Assembly (NCBI RefSeq): GCF_014650115.1
Contig: NZ_BMUI01000019.1
Coordinates: 124,001-188,000, forward strand
Reading direction: 5' to 3'
Source of the DNA: Streptomyces olivaceoviridis
Lineage (GTDB): Bacteria > Actinomycetota > Actinomycetes > Streptomycetales > Streptomycetaceae
Length of the DNA: 64,000 nt
Shown here: positions 26,628 to 35,892 of the stretch, in pieces
Position numbering within the stretch: the first letter of the stretch is position 1
Layout: the number at the start of each line of letters is the position of its first letter
Notes under the pieces: model-generated
Told to the model about the DNA's origin: nothing
Seen by the model: only the letters and a program-made list of their open reading frames with translations
Database searches by the model: none
Program-made: the position numbers and the translations under genes

Positions 26628-28202
26628 TCAACGGCACGGCGCCAGGGGATTGGGGACGGGCGCCCACCGCGCCCTGCCCGGGTCCTCGGCCAGGCGCATG
26701 GCGATGGTCGCCTTCAGGGGCATGGTGTCGCCGAGGAACGCGGCCTCGTCCCCCTGTTCCGGCAGGCCGGCGTACACCCGGCGGCCCGCCTCGGCCACCA
26801 CGCCCCACAGCACTCGTGGATCGGCCCCCCGCGTCCGGCTGAGCACGTCGACCAGCTCGCTGAAGACTCCGCTGATCAGACCGCCGAACAGTTTGGTGCG
26901 CAGCGCCTCCACGTCGTCGCCCGCGCGGGTGCCGAGCAGGGGAGGCAGGGTGAAGCCGCAGCGGGCCAGGCGGCGCGGGCTGACCCGTACGCCGTCCAGG
27001 TCCCGGTACAGCACCCGCACCGGCCGCCCGTCCCGCAGGACGACGAGGGTGTTCTGACCGTGGGCCTCCAGTGCCACGCCCATGGACAGCAGCGTCAGCG
27101 CGGGCGGCAGGATCAGCCCGGCGAAGTCCGACAGCCAGCGCACCGGGTCCCCCGCCACCACGGCGGCTCCGGTCGCGTGGACGGCGGTGAGCGGAACCGC
27201 GATCTCCCCGGCGTCGAGGCAGCACTCGGTCGACTCCCGGACCATCGCCGCGAGGCTCGCCGACGGCTGCCCGTCGACGCACACCGCGCCACCGCCCAGC
27301 TCCCGCAGAACGCGCAGGCTTCCGCCGTACCCGGCCTTGTCGACGACGGCCGAGACGAGGTCGGACAGCGGAGGCCCGTCCGCGACCTCGGCCGGGGAGA
27401 TGGTGCGTCGGTAGTTGGTGACCTGGACGTCGAGGGCGGTCTTGATGTGGCAGCCCGGCAGGGCGCCCAGGGGCACCAGGGTGCGCATCGACAGCAGCGG
27501 CCGGGCCGGGATCGTCTCCTCCACGACGGTCAGGTCGGGGTGGCGCACGAGCACGTGGTCCCGCTGCCACGGGTGCAGCGGCAGCAGGACCGTGTCGCCG
27601 TCCCGAAGGTGCCGCGGCCAGGTCCCGGCCCCCCGCCAGCGGTCGGCCGGGACGCGGAGCAGCGCCAGCCGGACGACCGGGTGGTGCTCGGGTGCGTAGG
27701 CGAGCACGTCGGCGATCGACATGCCGGTGCGCGTCCGGCAGCAGGGGTGCTGCGGGTGGCCGTCGACGACCGCCTGCTCGGCATCCGCCGAGTCCTCCGG
27801 CGCGCCCCTTCCTCCGGCGTTCGCGGCCCGGGCCAGGGCCAGGTTGACGACGCTGTTGTCCAGCTCGGCCGCGAGACGCTCCGCGGCGGGGGTGCGCAGG
27901 TCCAGCTGGGCCAGCAACTCCACCGGCCCGCCGATCGGCCCGTCCGGCCCGGATACGGCGAAGTCGTCGGGCACCTCGGCGAACGGCCGGGCGCTGGACT
28001 CGACCGCCGAGAGCGTGCCGCCTCGCCGCAGCTCGACCACCAGGGCGCCGGCGTCCCGGCGGCGCCCGAGGACACCGGGCACGGGTTCTCGTGCGAAGGC
28101 CCCCCACAGCCGGCCCAGCACGGTGGCGCGCGCTCCCGGGAGCGCGGTCGTGAAGGGCTCCACCAGGTCCGGGCGCGCGAGGCGTAGTTCATCAAGGGGC
28201 AT
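26628..28202 (-). CDS. NIS siderophore synthetase, IucA/IucC family (first)
   Basis: First gene of the siderophore operon, 524 aa. The N-terminal third is divergent and shorter than in the second synthetase, but the core motifs LLPLHPWQRDHV, KTALDVQVTNYRR, ALEAHGQNTLV and LYRDLDGVRV are present, as is the Lys/Thr-rich GCHIKTA segment. Two non-identical synthetases acting one after the other on citrate would give a two-armed citrate siderophore. No lysine/ornithine monooxygenase or acetyltransferase gene occurs in the operon, which argues against a hydroxamate of the desferrioxamine type. Confidence 0.83.
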   Translation of the reverse strand: MPLDELRLARPDLVEPFTTALPGARATVLGRLWGAFAREPVPGVLGRRRDAGALVVELRRGGTLSAVESSARPFAEVPDDFAVSGPDGPIGGPVELLAQLDLRTPAAERLAAELDNSVVNLALARAANAGGRGAPEDSADAEQAVVDGHPQHPCCRTRTGMSIADVLAYAPEHHPVVRLALLRVPADRWRGAGTWPRHLRDGDTVLLPLHPWQRDHVLVRHPDLTVVEETIPARPLLSMRTLVPLGALPGCHIKTALDVQVTNYRRTISPAEVADGPPLSDLVSAVVDKAGYGGSLRVLRELGGGAVCVDGQPSASLAAMVRESTECCLDAGEIAVPLTAVHATGAAVVAGDPVRWLSDFAGLILPPALTLLSMGVALEAHGQNTLVVLRDGRPVRVLYRDLDGVRVSPRRLARCGFTLPPLLGTRAGDDVEALRTKLFGGLISGVFSELVDVLSRTRGADPRVLWGVVAEAGRRVYAGLPEQGDEAAFLGDTMPLKATIAMRLAEDPGRARWAPVPNPLAPCR

Positions 28203-28610
28203 GGGACATCCCAGGTGCTCGTGGGGGTGCGTGCCGCACGGTGCCCCGGTGGCACCGGCCGTGCGACCGACGCTACGGGAAGACGATCAAGCGAATTGCC
28301 AGAGCACATACAGCGGGAATCCCCGGATATCTGCGATGCGGCGGTTTTCCTCCCCACCCCCAGCCGATTCCGCCGGCAGTGATTTCCTCGTACGCGGTCC
28401 GCCCTTGTATCGGTTTCCCGCTGTCGCCTGGGCGACCGCACCCGCGCCGCCCGCGGCCTTAACTCCCCGCTTACTCCCCGCTGTCCATGTCCTGGATGTC
28501 GTCGTCGACGCACTCTTCCGCGGTTACGCCGAGCGTGCGGGATCACCGGCTCGGGGGAGGTTCCGGCGTTTGCTCCACACCCTGTGGCAAAGGTCTGTGA
28601 GCCTTTCGGC
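28203..28610. promoter_or_regulatory. Divergent control region, siderophore operon / two-component system
   Basis: A 408-base gene-free stretch between the first synthetase and the response regulator. Its A/T content is locally raised near 28285-28320. I looked for the 19-bp DmdR/DtxR iron-box pattern and saw no convincing match. The clearest structure is a tandem direct repeat at 28462-28483. It should hold both promoters. Confidence 0.55.
28462..28483. repeat. Tandem 11-bp direct repeat, candidate OmpR-type site
   Basis: ACTCCCCGCTT is followed immediately by ACTCCCCGCTG, an 11-bp period, with a weaker related copy (TTTCCCGCTG) near 28414. OmpR/PhoB-family regulators typically bind tandem direct repeats with 11-bp spacing. 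The regulator gene begins about 130 bases downstream. Confidence 0.45.
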
Positions 28611-29372
28611 ATGCGTGTCTTGCTGATCGAGGACGACGACCGGGTGGCCCTGCCGTTGATGGAGGGGCTGCGCCGTTTCGGATTCACCGTCGAACACGCC
28701 GGAACGGGGGCCGACGGCCTTGCCGTGCCGGAGGCGGAGATGGTGCTGCTGGACCTGGGGCTGCCCGACATGGACGGCCTCGACGTCTGCCGCGCCATCC
28801 GGTCCCGCTCGTCCGTGCCGATCATCATGATCACCGCCCGGGACGACGAGGTGGACCGGGTGCTCGGTCTGGAGCTGGGCGCGGACGACTACGTCTCCAA
28901 GCCCTTCGGCGTACGGGAGCTCGTCGCCCGGATCCGTGCCGTCACCCGCCGCGCCCGGCCGGCGGGCGCGGACCCCCGCCGTACGGAACCGGATCCCTCG
29001 GACGACCCGGCACCGACCAGGACGCCCGACGTCCAGCGGATCGGCCCGCTGACCATCGACCGCCGCACCCGGCAGGTACGTCTGCACCAGGCACCCATCG
29101 CCCTGGCGCCCAAGGAGTTCGATCTGCTCGTCTGCCTCGCGGAGGATCCCGGAGCGGTCTGCTCCCGCCGGCAGATCCTCGACACGGCGTGGGAACCGAA
29201 CTTCTTCGGACCCACCAAGACCCTGGACGTCCACATCGCCGCGCTGCGCCGCAAACTCGGCGACTCCGCCTGGATCGAGAACATCCGCGGCATCGGCTTC
29301 CGCCTGGTCCCACCGGCACACGCCGGCACCGCGTCCGCCGCGGTACCGGCGCGCGGGGGAACACCCCGGTGA
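28611..29372 (+). CDS. OmpR-family response regulator
   Basis: A 253-aa two-component regulator. Receiver domain (about 1-115) with acidic pocket IEDDD, phospho-acceptor Asp in LLDLGLPDMDG, the Thr in MITARDDE and Lys in YVSKPFG; then a linker of about 25 residues rich in Pro/Arg and a winged-helix C-terminal domain with PKEFDLLVCLAEDPG and the recognition region TKTLDVHIAALRRKL. The ATG starting the receiver domain was chosen over an earlier one. It overlaps the kinase gene by 4 bases. Divergence from the siderophore operon makes that operon a candidate target. Confidence 0.9.
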   Translation: MRVLLIEDDDRVALPLMEGLRRFGFTVEHAGTGADGLAVPEAEMVLLDLGLPDMDGLDVCRAIRSRSSVPIIMITARDDEVDRVLGLELGADDYVSKPFGVRELVARIRAVTRRARPAGADPRRTEPDPSDDPAPTRTPDVQRIGPLTIDRRTRQVRLHQAPIALAPKEFDLLVCLAEDPGAVCSRRQILDTAWEPNFFGPTKTLDVHIAALRRKLGDSAWIENIRGIGFRLVPPAHAGTASAAVPARGGTPR

Positions 29373-30829
29373 CGCGGCGCCTGCTGCTCAGCCATCTGAG
29401 CCTCATGCTGTTCGTCCTGCTCGCACTGGAAGTGCCCTTCGGCATCTTCTACGCCCGCAGCGAGCTGTCCCGCTTCTCCCATGCGGCGCAGCAGGGGGCG
29501 ATGACGCTCGCGGAGGTCTGCGAGGACAAGATGGAGCACGGGCTGACGGCCGACCTGCCCGAACTCGCCCGCGCGTACGGGCGGCGAACCGGCAGCCGAG
29601 TACTCGTCGCCGACCGCCGGGGCATCGTCCTCACCGACACCGCCGCCCGGACCCTGGCCGGCAAGGACCTGTCCGCCGAGCCGGGCGTCCTCGCCGCGCT
29701 GCGCGGCCGTCCCGCCGTCGGCACCCGCAGCGACCCGTCCACGGGCGGCGACGTCCTCTTCGTCACCGTGCCGGGCGGCTCCGCCGCCGCCGTCGCCTGC
29801 GTCGTGCGGACCACCTATCTCCTCGGGCCGATCACGGCGAAGGTCCACGCCACCTGGCTGGTCCTCGCGGCTGCCGGGCTCGGCGTCCTGGCCGCCGTCT
29901 CCGTGATCGGCTTCGCTCTCGCCCGCTCCGTCACCCGCCCCCTCCAGACCCTCGAACGTGCCACCGCCCAACTCGCCGAAGGCCGGATCACCGATCCACC
30001 GGCCGCCGACCAGGGGCCCCCGGAGCTGCGCCGCCTCGTCGCGTCGTTCACGAGAACCGCGACCCGGCTCCAGCACCTGCTCCAGGCTCAGCAGGCGTTC
30101 GCCTCCGAGGCGTCGCACCAGCTGAAGACTCCGCTGACGGCGCTGCGCCTGCGCCTGGAGAACTTCGAACCGCACCTCGACCCCTGCGCCCACAACAGCC
30201 TGGACCAGGCACTCGGGGAGCTGGAGCGGCTCAGTCGTATGGTGCAGGGGCTGCTCGCGCTCGCCCGGCTGGAGAACTCCGCGATCAGGCCGGAGGCAGT
30301 CGATCTCCCTGCCGTCGTGGCCGATCGCGCGGCGATCTGGGCGGCCTTCGCCGACGAACAAGACGTCGACCTCATCGTCTCCGGGGCCGCGGCCGTCAGG
30401 GTGTGGGCGGTGCCCGGCGCCCTGGAGCAGATCATCGACAACCTGCTCTCCAACGCACTGCGTGTGTCCCCGCCGGGATCCGCCATCACGCTGGCGACCG
30501 TCGCTCCCAAGGAGGACGGCCGCACCCCGCCCATGGCCGAGCTGCATGTGACCGACCAGGGACCCGGCATGAGCGAGGCCGAACGGCAGCGCGCCTTCGA
30601 CCGGTTCTGGCGAGCCGCCGACGCCGACCACGACGGCACGGGCCTCGGCCTGCCGATGGTCCGGCACCTCACCCGCGCCGGCGGTGGCGAGGTCACCCTG
30701 GAGGCGGCTCCCGGCGGTGGACTCGACGCCGTCGTCCACCTCCGGCGGGCCGGAAGCCGCACGCACTGGGGCCACCCGGGCACCTGCGCGGACGTGCTCC
30801 CCGCAGGCCGTCCCACGCCCGCGAGGTGA
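29369..30829 (+). CDS. Sensor histidine kinase
   Basis: A 486-aa membrane kinase partnered with the upstream regulator (GTGA overlap). Transmembrane helix 1 at about 5-27, an extracytoplasmic sensor region of about 120 residues, helix 2 at about 155-180, HAMP, HisKA with the phospho-acceptor His in ASEASHQLKTPLTALR, and a HATPase domain with N box NLLSNAL, DQGPGM and GTGLGL motifs. The long hydrophilic C-terminal tail is unremarkable. The signal is unknown; adjacency to the siderophore operon suggests metal, citrate or envelope state, by inference only. Confidence 0.9.
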   Translation: MTRRLLLSHLSLMLFVLLALEVPFGIFYARSELSRFSHAAQQGAMTLAEVCEDKMEHGLTADLPELARAYGRRTGSRVLVADRRGIVLTDTAARTLAGKDLSAEPGVLAALRGRPAVGTRSDPSTGGDVLFVTVPGGSAAAVACVVRTTYLLGPITAKVHATWLVLAAAGLGVLAAVSVIGFALARSVTRPLQTLERATAQLAEGRITDPPAADQGPPELRRLVASFTRTATRLQHLLQAQQAFASEASHQLKTPLTALRLRLENFEPHLDPCAHNSLDQALGELERLSRMVQGLLALARLENSAIRPEAVDLPAVVADRAAIWAAFADEQDVDLIVSGAAAVRVWAVPGALEQIIDNLLSNALRVSPPGSAITLATVAPKEDGRTPPMAELHVTDQGPGMSEAERQRAFDRFWRAADADHDGTGLGLPMVRHLTRAGGGEVTLEAAPGGGLDAVVHLRRAGSRTHWGHPGTCADVLPAGRPTPAR

Positions 30830-31100
30830 CCCGGCGCCCAGGGGACGTCCTGCCCGGCCTGCGCAGCACGCGGGCGCTCTCCGCATGTGGTCCGCCGTGC
30901 GGGGAACCAGCGGCTGCCGGTCTCACGGTGACGAGGACCGCGTCCAGCGGACTGCGCGGGTCGTGGTCGGGCGGCCGGCCGGCCGATGCCGAGCCCCCGG
31001 CAGCGGCGCTGCGACCGCGACCGGCTCGAACAACTCCCAGCGGGCGGCGAACAGATCACTCGGCTCGGCTCACCTCACGTCCCCCCGGGCGAGTCCGTCC

Positions 31101-31745
31101 TCACCGGGAGTGGGCGAGCAGGTAGTCGACCGCCTCGGTGACGTCGCCGACGGTGTGGTGGGGGGTGTCCAGTGCGTCGGGCCAGGTACGACCGCGTACC
31201 CATATGGTGCGCAGGCCGGCGTTGTAGCCGCCGGCGATGTCGGTTTCGGGGTTGTCGCCGGTCATCCAGTCGCCGGGGGTGAGCTGGGTGCCGCACCGGG
31301 CCGCCGCCAGCTCGAAGAGCCTCGGATCGGGCTTGCGTACGTCGATGTCGCCGGAGGCGGCGATGCCGTCGATCAGGTCGGCGAGCCCGGTGGCCCGCAC
31401 TTTGGCGCGTTGGATGTCGCTGGCCCCGTTGGTGGCGACTCCGATGCTCCAGCCGGCGTCCTTCAGGCGGGTGAGCGCATCGAGCACGGCGGGGCGGCAC
31501 GTGACGGCGGACGCCATGCGGTCGATGTAGACGCGCCAGAGGTGATCGCTGCTCTCGGCGATCGGAAAGGCGGCGCGCAGGCGGTCGAAGTCGGCGCGGT
31601 CGGCGTGGTCGGCGAGCTCGGTCAGCAGCCAGGTCTCGATCTCGGGTCCGTAGCCATGGTCGTGGCTGAGGGTGGTTATGGCGTCGGCGACGGCACTGGT
31701 GCGGTCTACCAGGGTGCCGTCCAAGTCGAAGATCGCGAGTCTCAC
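31101..31745 (-). CDS. HAD-family hydrolase
   Basis: A 214-aa haloacid dehalogenase-like phosphatase with all four motifs: FDLDGTLVD (nucleophile Asp8), the Thr/Asn of VATNGAS (motif II), Lys in KPDPRLFE (motif III) and GDNPETDIAGG (motif IV). A helical cap between motifs I and II fits subclass I phosphoglycolate phosphatase-like enzymes. GTG start with a weak TAGGG site. It converges on the histidine kinase gene and has no clear metabolic partner here. Substrate not predictable. Confidence 0.85.
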   Translation of the reverse strand: MRLAIFDLDGTLVDRTSAVADAITTLSHDHGYGPEIETWLLTELADHADRADFDRLRAAFPIAESSDHLWRVYIDRMASAVTCRPAVLDALTRLKDAGWSIGVATNGASDIQRAKVRATGLADLIDGIAASGDIDVRKPDPRLFELAAARCGTQLTPGDWMTGDNPETDIAGGYNAGLRTIWVRGRTWPDALDTPHHTVGDVTEAVDYLLAHSR

Positions 31746-32026
31746 GGGCGGACCCTACCCGGCCGAGTCCGCCGACAGCCACAGTCGACCCCCATGACAT
31801 CGCCCGGCTCACCGACCGTGCGCGGCCGACACCCGCGACGCAGCGCGCGGGCCGGGGCGTGCGGTGTACGAGGCGGTGCTGCTTCACCGTCTCGCGGACG
31901 ACTCCTCCGTACGCCTACGCCGCCGTGGCCGACCTTCGAAGCGGACCGCGGCGGAGACTTGATGGTCGTTTCAGCATGGCCGGCGGTCCGATGGCGACCT
32001 GTGGCGTCCAGGACGTCGGTGGCAGA

Positions 32027-33145
32027 ATGCGCACGATGGAGTCGATCCTGCGCGCTGCCGGTGAGCTGCTGGGTACTGAGCTGTCCGGCCCGGTCGACCT
32101 GGGTGGCAGCCCGCGCAGCACCGTGTTGCGTTGTGAGACGGCCGACGGCGGCAGTGTGATCGTCAAGGCGTTCGGCAAGGAGCCGGAGTCCCTGCGCTGC
32201 TTCACGGCTGAGGCCGCCGGGCTGTCGCTCGGGATCGCCGGTCCCGAGGTCTTGGGCGTAGACCTCGATGTTCCCTTGCTGGTGATGGCGGATCTCGGGA
32301 ACGCACCGACCCTGGCGGACGTCTTGCTCGGGAACGATCCGAGCGTCGCAGAAGACGGTTTGCTGGTCTGGGCCCGTGGGCTCGGGAGGCTGGCCGCCGA
32401 ATCGGCGGACCGGCGCGCCGATTTCAGGCGGCTGTGGTCCCGGTACGACAAGGGCATGTTGTCCTGGGAGGACGAGCCGTGGATCGCGAGGAACGTCGCT
32501 GATCTGCTCGCGCTGCTCGACCGCGTCGCCATCGCGGCCCCTCCGGGCCTTGCCGAGGAGTTGGCCCGGATCGGGACAGCGGGCGGCGGGGCGTATCCAG
32601 CCTTCACCCCAGGTGACACCTGTCCCGACAACAACCTGCTCACCTCGGAGGGGCTACGGCTGATCGACTTCGAGGCGGCCTGCTACCAGTCGGTCTTCCT
32701 GACGGCCGCGTACTGCCGGATGCCGTTCTCCAGTTGCTGGTGCGTCTTCACCCTGCCGGCCGAGATGGCCGCGGGGATCGAGCAGGCGTACCGCGCGGAG
32801 GTCGTCGGCGTGTACCCCGCACTGGCCGAGGACGAGGTGTGGCAGGCCGGCATGCGGCAGGCCACAGCGGTCTGGACGGTGGACGCGACGGTGCGTCTGC
32901 TGCCTCGCAGCACTGTGGAGGACGGGCCGCTCCATCGGACCCGACGTCCGGCCCCGACGAGGCGCCAGGTGCTGCGGCACCGCTGGGAGACGGCGAGCGT
33001 GCTGGAGGACTTCCCAGCGCTCACGGAGACGATGCAGTCGCTGCTGCGCGAGGTCGCCGGAGGCTGGGAGGCGACCCCACTGCCGGGGTATCCGGCTTTC
33101 GGGAACCGAGGGGCGGGGGCATCGCCTCAGGAGCGGTCGGTGTGA
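32027..33145 (+). CDS. Aminoglycoside phosphotransferase-like kinase
   Basis: A 372-aa protein with the protein-kinase-like fold of APH enzymes. An N-lobe Lys lies in GGSVIVKAFGKEP, the catalytic-loop equivalent is FTPGDTCPDNNLL, and the metal-binding Asp is in LRLIDFEAAC. Compared with true APHs the catalytic HxD appears as GDTCPDN, so substrate and activity are uncertain; small-molecule kinase is the broad call. Two ATGs (32027, 32036) are possible and neither has a strong RBS; I took the first. It stands alone between the HAD gene and the VanZ/APH pseudogene junction. Confidence 0.7.
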   Translation: MRTMESILRAAGELLGTELSGPVDLGGSPRSTVLRCETADGGSVIVKAFGKEPESLRCFTAEAAGLSLGIAGPEVLGVDLDVPLLVMADLGNAPTLADVLLGNDPSVAEDGLLVWARGLGRLAAESADRRADFRRLWSRYDKGMLSWEDEPWIARNVADLLALLDRVAIAAPPGLAEELARIGTAGGGAYPAFTPGDTCPDNNLLTSEGLRLIDFEAACYQSVFLTAAYCRMPFSSCWCVFTLPAEMAAGIEQAYRAEVVGVYPALAEDEVWQAGMRQATAVWTVDATVRLLPRSTVEDGPLHRTRRPAPTRRQVLRHRWETASVLEDFPALTETMQSLLREVAGGWEATPLPGYPAFGNRGAGASPQERSV

Positions 33146-33386
33146 CGACGTCACGCGGTTGACGCCGCTGCTGAAATCGACCCCGTGTCTGACGGAGACC
33201 GGCTTGATCCCGCGCTTCCATCACAGGCGGCGTCAGCAGCGCTGGTCCACCGCGGGCCGCACCTGGCGACAGCTGACCGGTGGACAGGCGCCGCCCGCCG
33301 CCGTCACAGCCATCCGTCATGCTGGGAAGACGAATGGCCACCATCAGCCCCAGGCATAGCAAACAGTCGAAGCAAAGGGTACTTCC

Positions 33387-33764
33387 GTGTGGCAAGTAGT
33401 CCTCTACATCTCGCCCGCCAGCTGCTTGACTGCGGCCGTGGCGGCAGTTCTGCTGTGTTTTCTTGCCGAGTTCCTCATGGCTCGGCGCCCCGACGTCGTT
33501 CGCCCGGCGTCCGGATTCTCGCTGGCCGTCTGGGTGCTGCTCGTACTGGCCGTGACGGTGATTCCCGACGGCTCGCCGACGGGACGATTCGATCGCATCT
33601 ACTGGCTTCCCGGTGAGGGTCTTCTCTACGGGACGGCCGGCATGGGATCCAATGAGATCGCGATGATTTTCAAGCAGGAGGCGGCCAACGCAATCATGTT
33701 CGCCCCTGTCGCGATCTTTGCCTGCTATGCGTTGCGTGAGACTTCCCGTCTGTCCGTGCTTGCC
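33387..33764 (+). pseudogene. VanZ-like protein, 3'-truncated
   Basis: From a GTG with AAAGGGT upstream, about 126 codons read as the N-terminal part of an actinomycete VanZ-like membrane protein: two hydrophobic helices (about 4-28 and 43-60), the conserved WLPGEGLLYG and GMGSNEIAMIF region, and the start of a third helix. The frame then leaves the family at about LSVLAGC and runs into another gene fragment in a different frame. The expected last two helices are missing. VanZ-like proteins are linked to glycopeptide tolerance in some bacteria; this copy is broken. Confidence 0.65.
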
Positions 33765-34197
33765 GGGTGTGCACCGGCTGCTCCAGCATCTGGAGGACGT
33801 CGGCTTCGACGCCGCACCGAGGCTGCTCGGAACCGATGACAAGTGCCGCGAGATCCTCGGCTTCCAGCACGGTGAGAACCGGACCGACTTCCGGGCACGT
33901 GACTGGTCGCCCGCCCAGATCACCGCCGCCGCGCGGTTGCCGCGCCGACTGCATGACGCGACCGCCGGCACGGTGGTCGCGGGCGGCGAAGAGACCGTGT
34001 GTCACAACGACTTCTCCCCGCTCAACGTCGCCTTCGTCGACGGCCTTCCTGCCCCCGCCTTCGACTTCGACCAGGCCGCCCCCGGCCCTCGCGCGCGTGA
34101 CCTGGCCTATGCCGCCTGGCTGTGGCTGCTCGGCGCCGACATCGCCCGGGCTGAAGGAACACGCCGGCGGCATCGGCCGGTACTTGGAGAGCAGTAA
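33765..34197 (+). pseudogene. Aminoglycoside phosphotransferase, 5'- and 3'-truncated
   Basis: In a frame different from the VanZ fragment, about 143 codons match APH-family proteins from just after the N-terminus: VHRLLQHLEDVGFDAAPRLLGTD, then the catalytic loop VCHNDFSPLNVAF and the metal-binding FDFDQAAPGPRARDLAYAAW. The first residues, including any start codon, are lost at the junction, and the C-terminal helices after LWLLGAD are replaced by unrelated sequence before the stop. No expression signal of its own is seen. Best read as a decayed remnant brought next to VanZ by recombination. Confidence 0.65.
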
Positions 34198-34289
34198 CTG
34201 ACGGTTGGCCGACGGCGCAGCCCCCGGGCTCAGTGCTCCCGGAGGCTGCGTCTTCGCGTGGTGGGTTCCCGTTCGGCGGGCGTCGGCCG

Positions 34290-35693
34290 TCAGGTCACGC
34301 TCGGCTGGGCGTGCCCCTCCTCCGGCAGTTCGACGCGCTCGATGTCGCGGACGATGACGAGGTAGCTGACCACGGCCATGGCGGCGCAGGCGCTGACGAA
34401 GACGAGGGCGAGGTCGAAGGAGCCGGTGGCGTCGAGGATGTAGCCGATGACGAGGGGGGTGACGATGCCGGCGACGGCGCCGAAGGTGTTGAAGAGGCCG
34501 CCGGCGAGGCCCGCGATCTGCTTGGGGGCGACGTCCGACATGACGGCCCAGCCCAGGGCACCCATGCCCTTGCCGAAGAAGGCGAGGGACATGATCAGCA
34601 CGACCAGCCAGGACGCGGTGACGTAGTTGCAGATGATGATGGTGGTCGACAGCAGCAGGCCGGTGACGATGGGGATCTTGCGGGCGGCGGTGAGGCTGGT
34701 GCCGCCCCGCGCGAGACGGTCGGAGAGCCAGCCGCCCAGGACACCGCCGACGAAGCCGCACAGCGCGGGCAGTGACGCGACGAAGCCGGCTTCGAGGATG
34801 CTCATGTCGCGTTCCTGGACCAGGTAGACGGGGAACCAGGTCAGGAAGAACCAGGTGATGGTGTTGATGAAGTACTGGCCCACGAAGACGCCCAGGGTGG
34901 TGCGGTTCTTCAGCAGTGTGGAGATGTGACGCAGGTTCCGCCGGCCGGAGGTGGCGCTCCTGGCGCTCATGTCCTCCTCGGCGGTGGGGGCGTCCAGGTC
35001 GACCAGCGCGCCGCCACCGCGGATGTGGTCGAGTTCGCCGTCGCTGATGCGCGGGTGGCTGCGGGGGGCGTAGATGACCTTCGTCCACACGAGGGCCAGG
35101 ACGACGCCGACGCCGCCGACGACGGTGAAGACGTGCTCCCAGCCCATGGCGGTGACCAGCCAGCCCATGAGGGGGGCGAACGCGACGGTGGCGAAGTACT
35201 GGGCCGAGTTGAACAGGGCCGACGCGAAGCCGCGCTCACGGGTGGGGAACCAGGCGGCGACGATACGCGAGTTCCCGGGGAACGAGGGGGCCTCGGCGAA
35301 GCCGACGGCGAAGCGCAGGATGAACAGCAGGACGACTGCGGCGCCGGCGAAGAAGCCGATGGCGCCCTGGAGCATGGTGAGCACCGACCAGAGGAAGATC
35401 GCGATGCCGTAGACCTTCTTGGAGCCGAAGCGGTCCAGCAGCCAGCCGCCGGGTATCTGGGCGATGAGGTAGGACCAGGAGAAGGCGGAGAAGAGCACAC
35501 CGAGCTCGCCCGAGCTGATGTGCAGGTCCTTCTGCATCGAGTCGCCGGCAATGGAGAGGGTGGAGCGGTCCGCGTAGTTGATCGTGGTGACAACGAACAG
35601 CATGGCCAGAATCAGGTACCTGATGCGGCCTGCTGTGGCGGTGGCCGTGGGGACGGCGATCGCCGGCTCGTCCTGCCGGTCGAGAGCGGGCAT
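34290..35693 (-). CDS. MFS hexarate transporter (GudP/GarP-like)
   Basis: A 467-aa major-facilitator symporter of the anion:cation/hexuronate-hexarate group. About 12 helices are visible, with NYADRSTLSIA in helix 1, the GWLLDRFGSKKVYG motif A, and the family pattern RFAVGFAEAPSFPGNSRIVAAWFP. The ATG has AGGAGA 6 bases upstream; the longer reading starts in basic noise. It is predicted to import galactarate or glucarate with protons. Its upstream region shares a 13-bp motif with the LysR/dehydratase intergenic region, so it is probably co-regulated with the catabolic genes. Confidence 0.87.
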   Translation of the reverse strand: MPALDRQDEPAIAVPTATATAGRIRYLILAMLFVVTTINYADRSTLSIAGDSMQKDLHISSGELGVLFSAFSWSYLIAQIPGGWLLDRFGSKKVYGIAIFLWSVLTMLQGAIGFFAGAAVVLLFILRFAVGFAEAPSFPGNSRIVAAWFPTRERGFASALFNSAQYFATVAFAPLMGWLVTAMGWEHVFTVVGGVGVVLALVWTKVIYAPRSHPRISDGELDHIRGGGALVDLDAPTAEEDMSARSATSGRRNLRHISTLLKNRTTLGVFVGQYFINTITWFFLTWFPVYLVQERDMSILEAGFVASLPALCGFVGGVLGGWLSDRLARGGTSLTAARKIPIVTGLLLSTTIIICNYVTASWLVVLIMSLAFFGKGMGALGWAVMSDVAPKQIAGLAGGLFNTFGAVAGIVTPLVIGYILDATGSFDLALVFVSACAAMAVVSYLVIVRDIERVELPEEGHAQPSVT

Positions 35694-35785
35694 GGTCGGT
35701 CTCCTAGACCTAGGTGATGCGGCTGCGCTGCCGCGTGTGGTCCGAGCCACAGAACCGGTGGCTGAGTTGACCGTAGAGACGCTTT

Positions 35786-35798
35786 CGATTCACGTCCA
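35786..35798 (-). promoter_or_regulatory. Shared LysR-regulon motif, transporter copy
   Basis: On the reverse strand TGGACGTGAATCG lies about 93 bases upstream of the transporter start. The identical 13-mer occurs at 36810-36822 in the same orientation relative to the dehydratase gene. Confidence 0.5.
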
Positions 35799-35892
35799 TG
35801 TCCAATTTTGTTGCTTGCAATTCACTCCTTGTATGACACCCCTGTGACGGGCACGTGCCGAGCACATGTCCGCCGACGGCCGGCGCCCCGGG

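Noticed and set aside
28203..28610. Possible DtxR/DmdR iron box upstream of the siderophore operon
   Set aside because: No stretch resembled the 19-bp iron-box consensus well enough by eye; the A/T-rich segment near 28290 lacks the dyad.
32027..33145. Calling the intact kinase-like gene an aminoglycoside resistance gene
   Set aside because: The catalytic loop deviates from the APH HxD pattern and no resistance context is present, so only a broad kinase-like call is supported.
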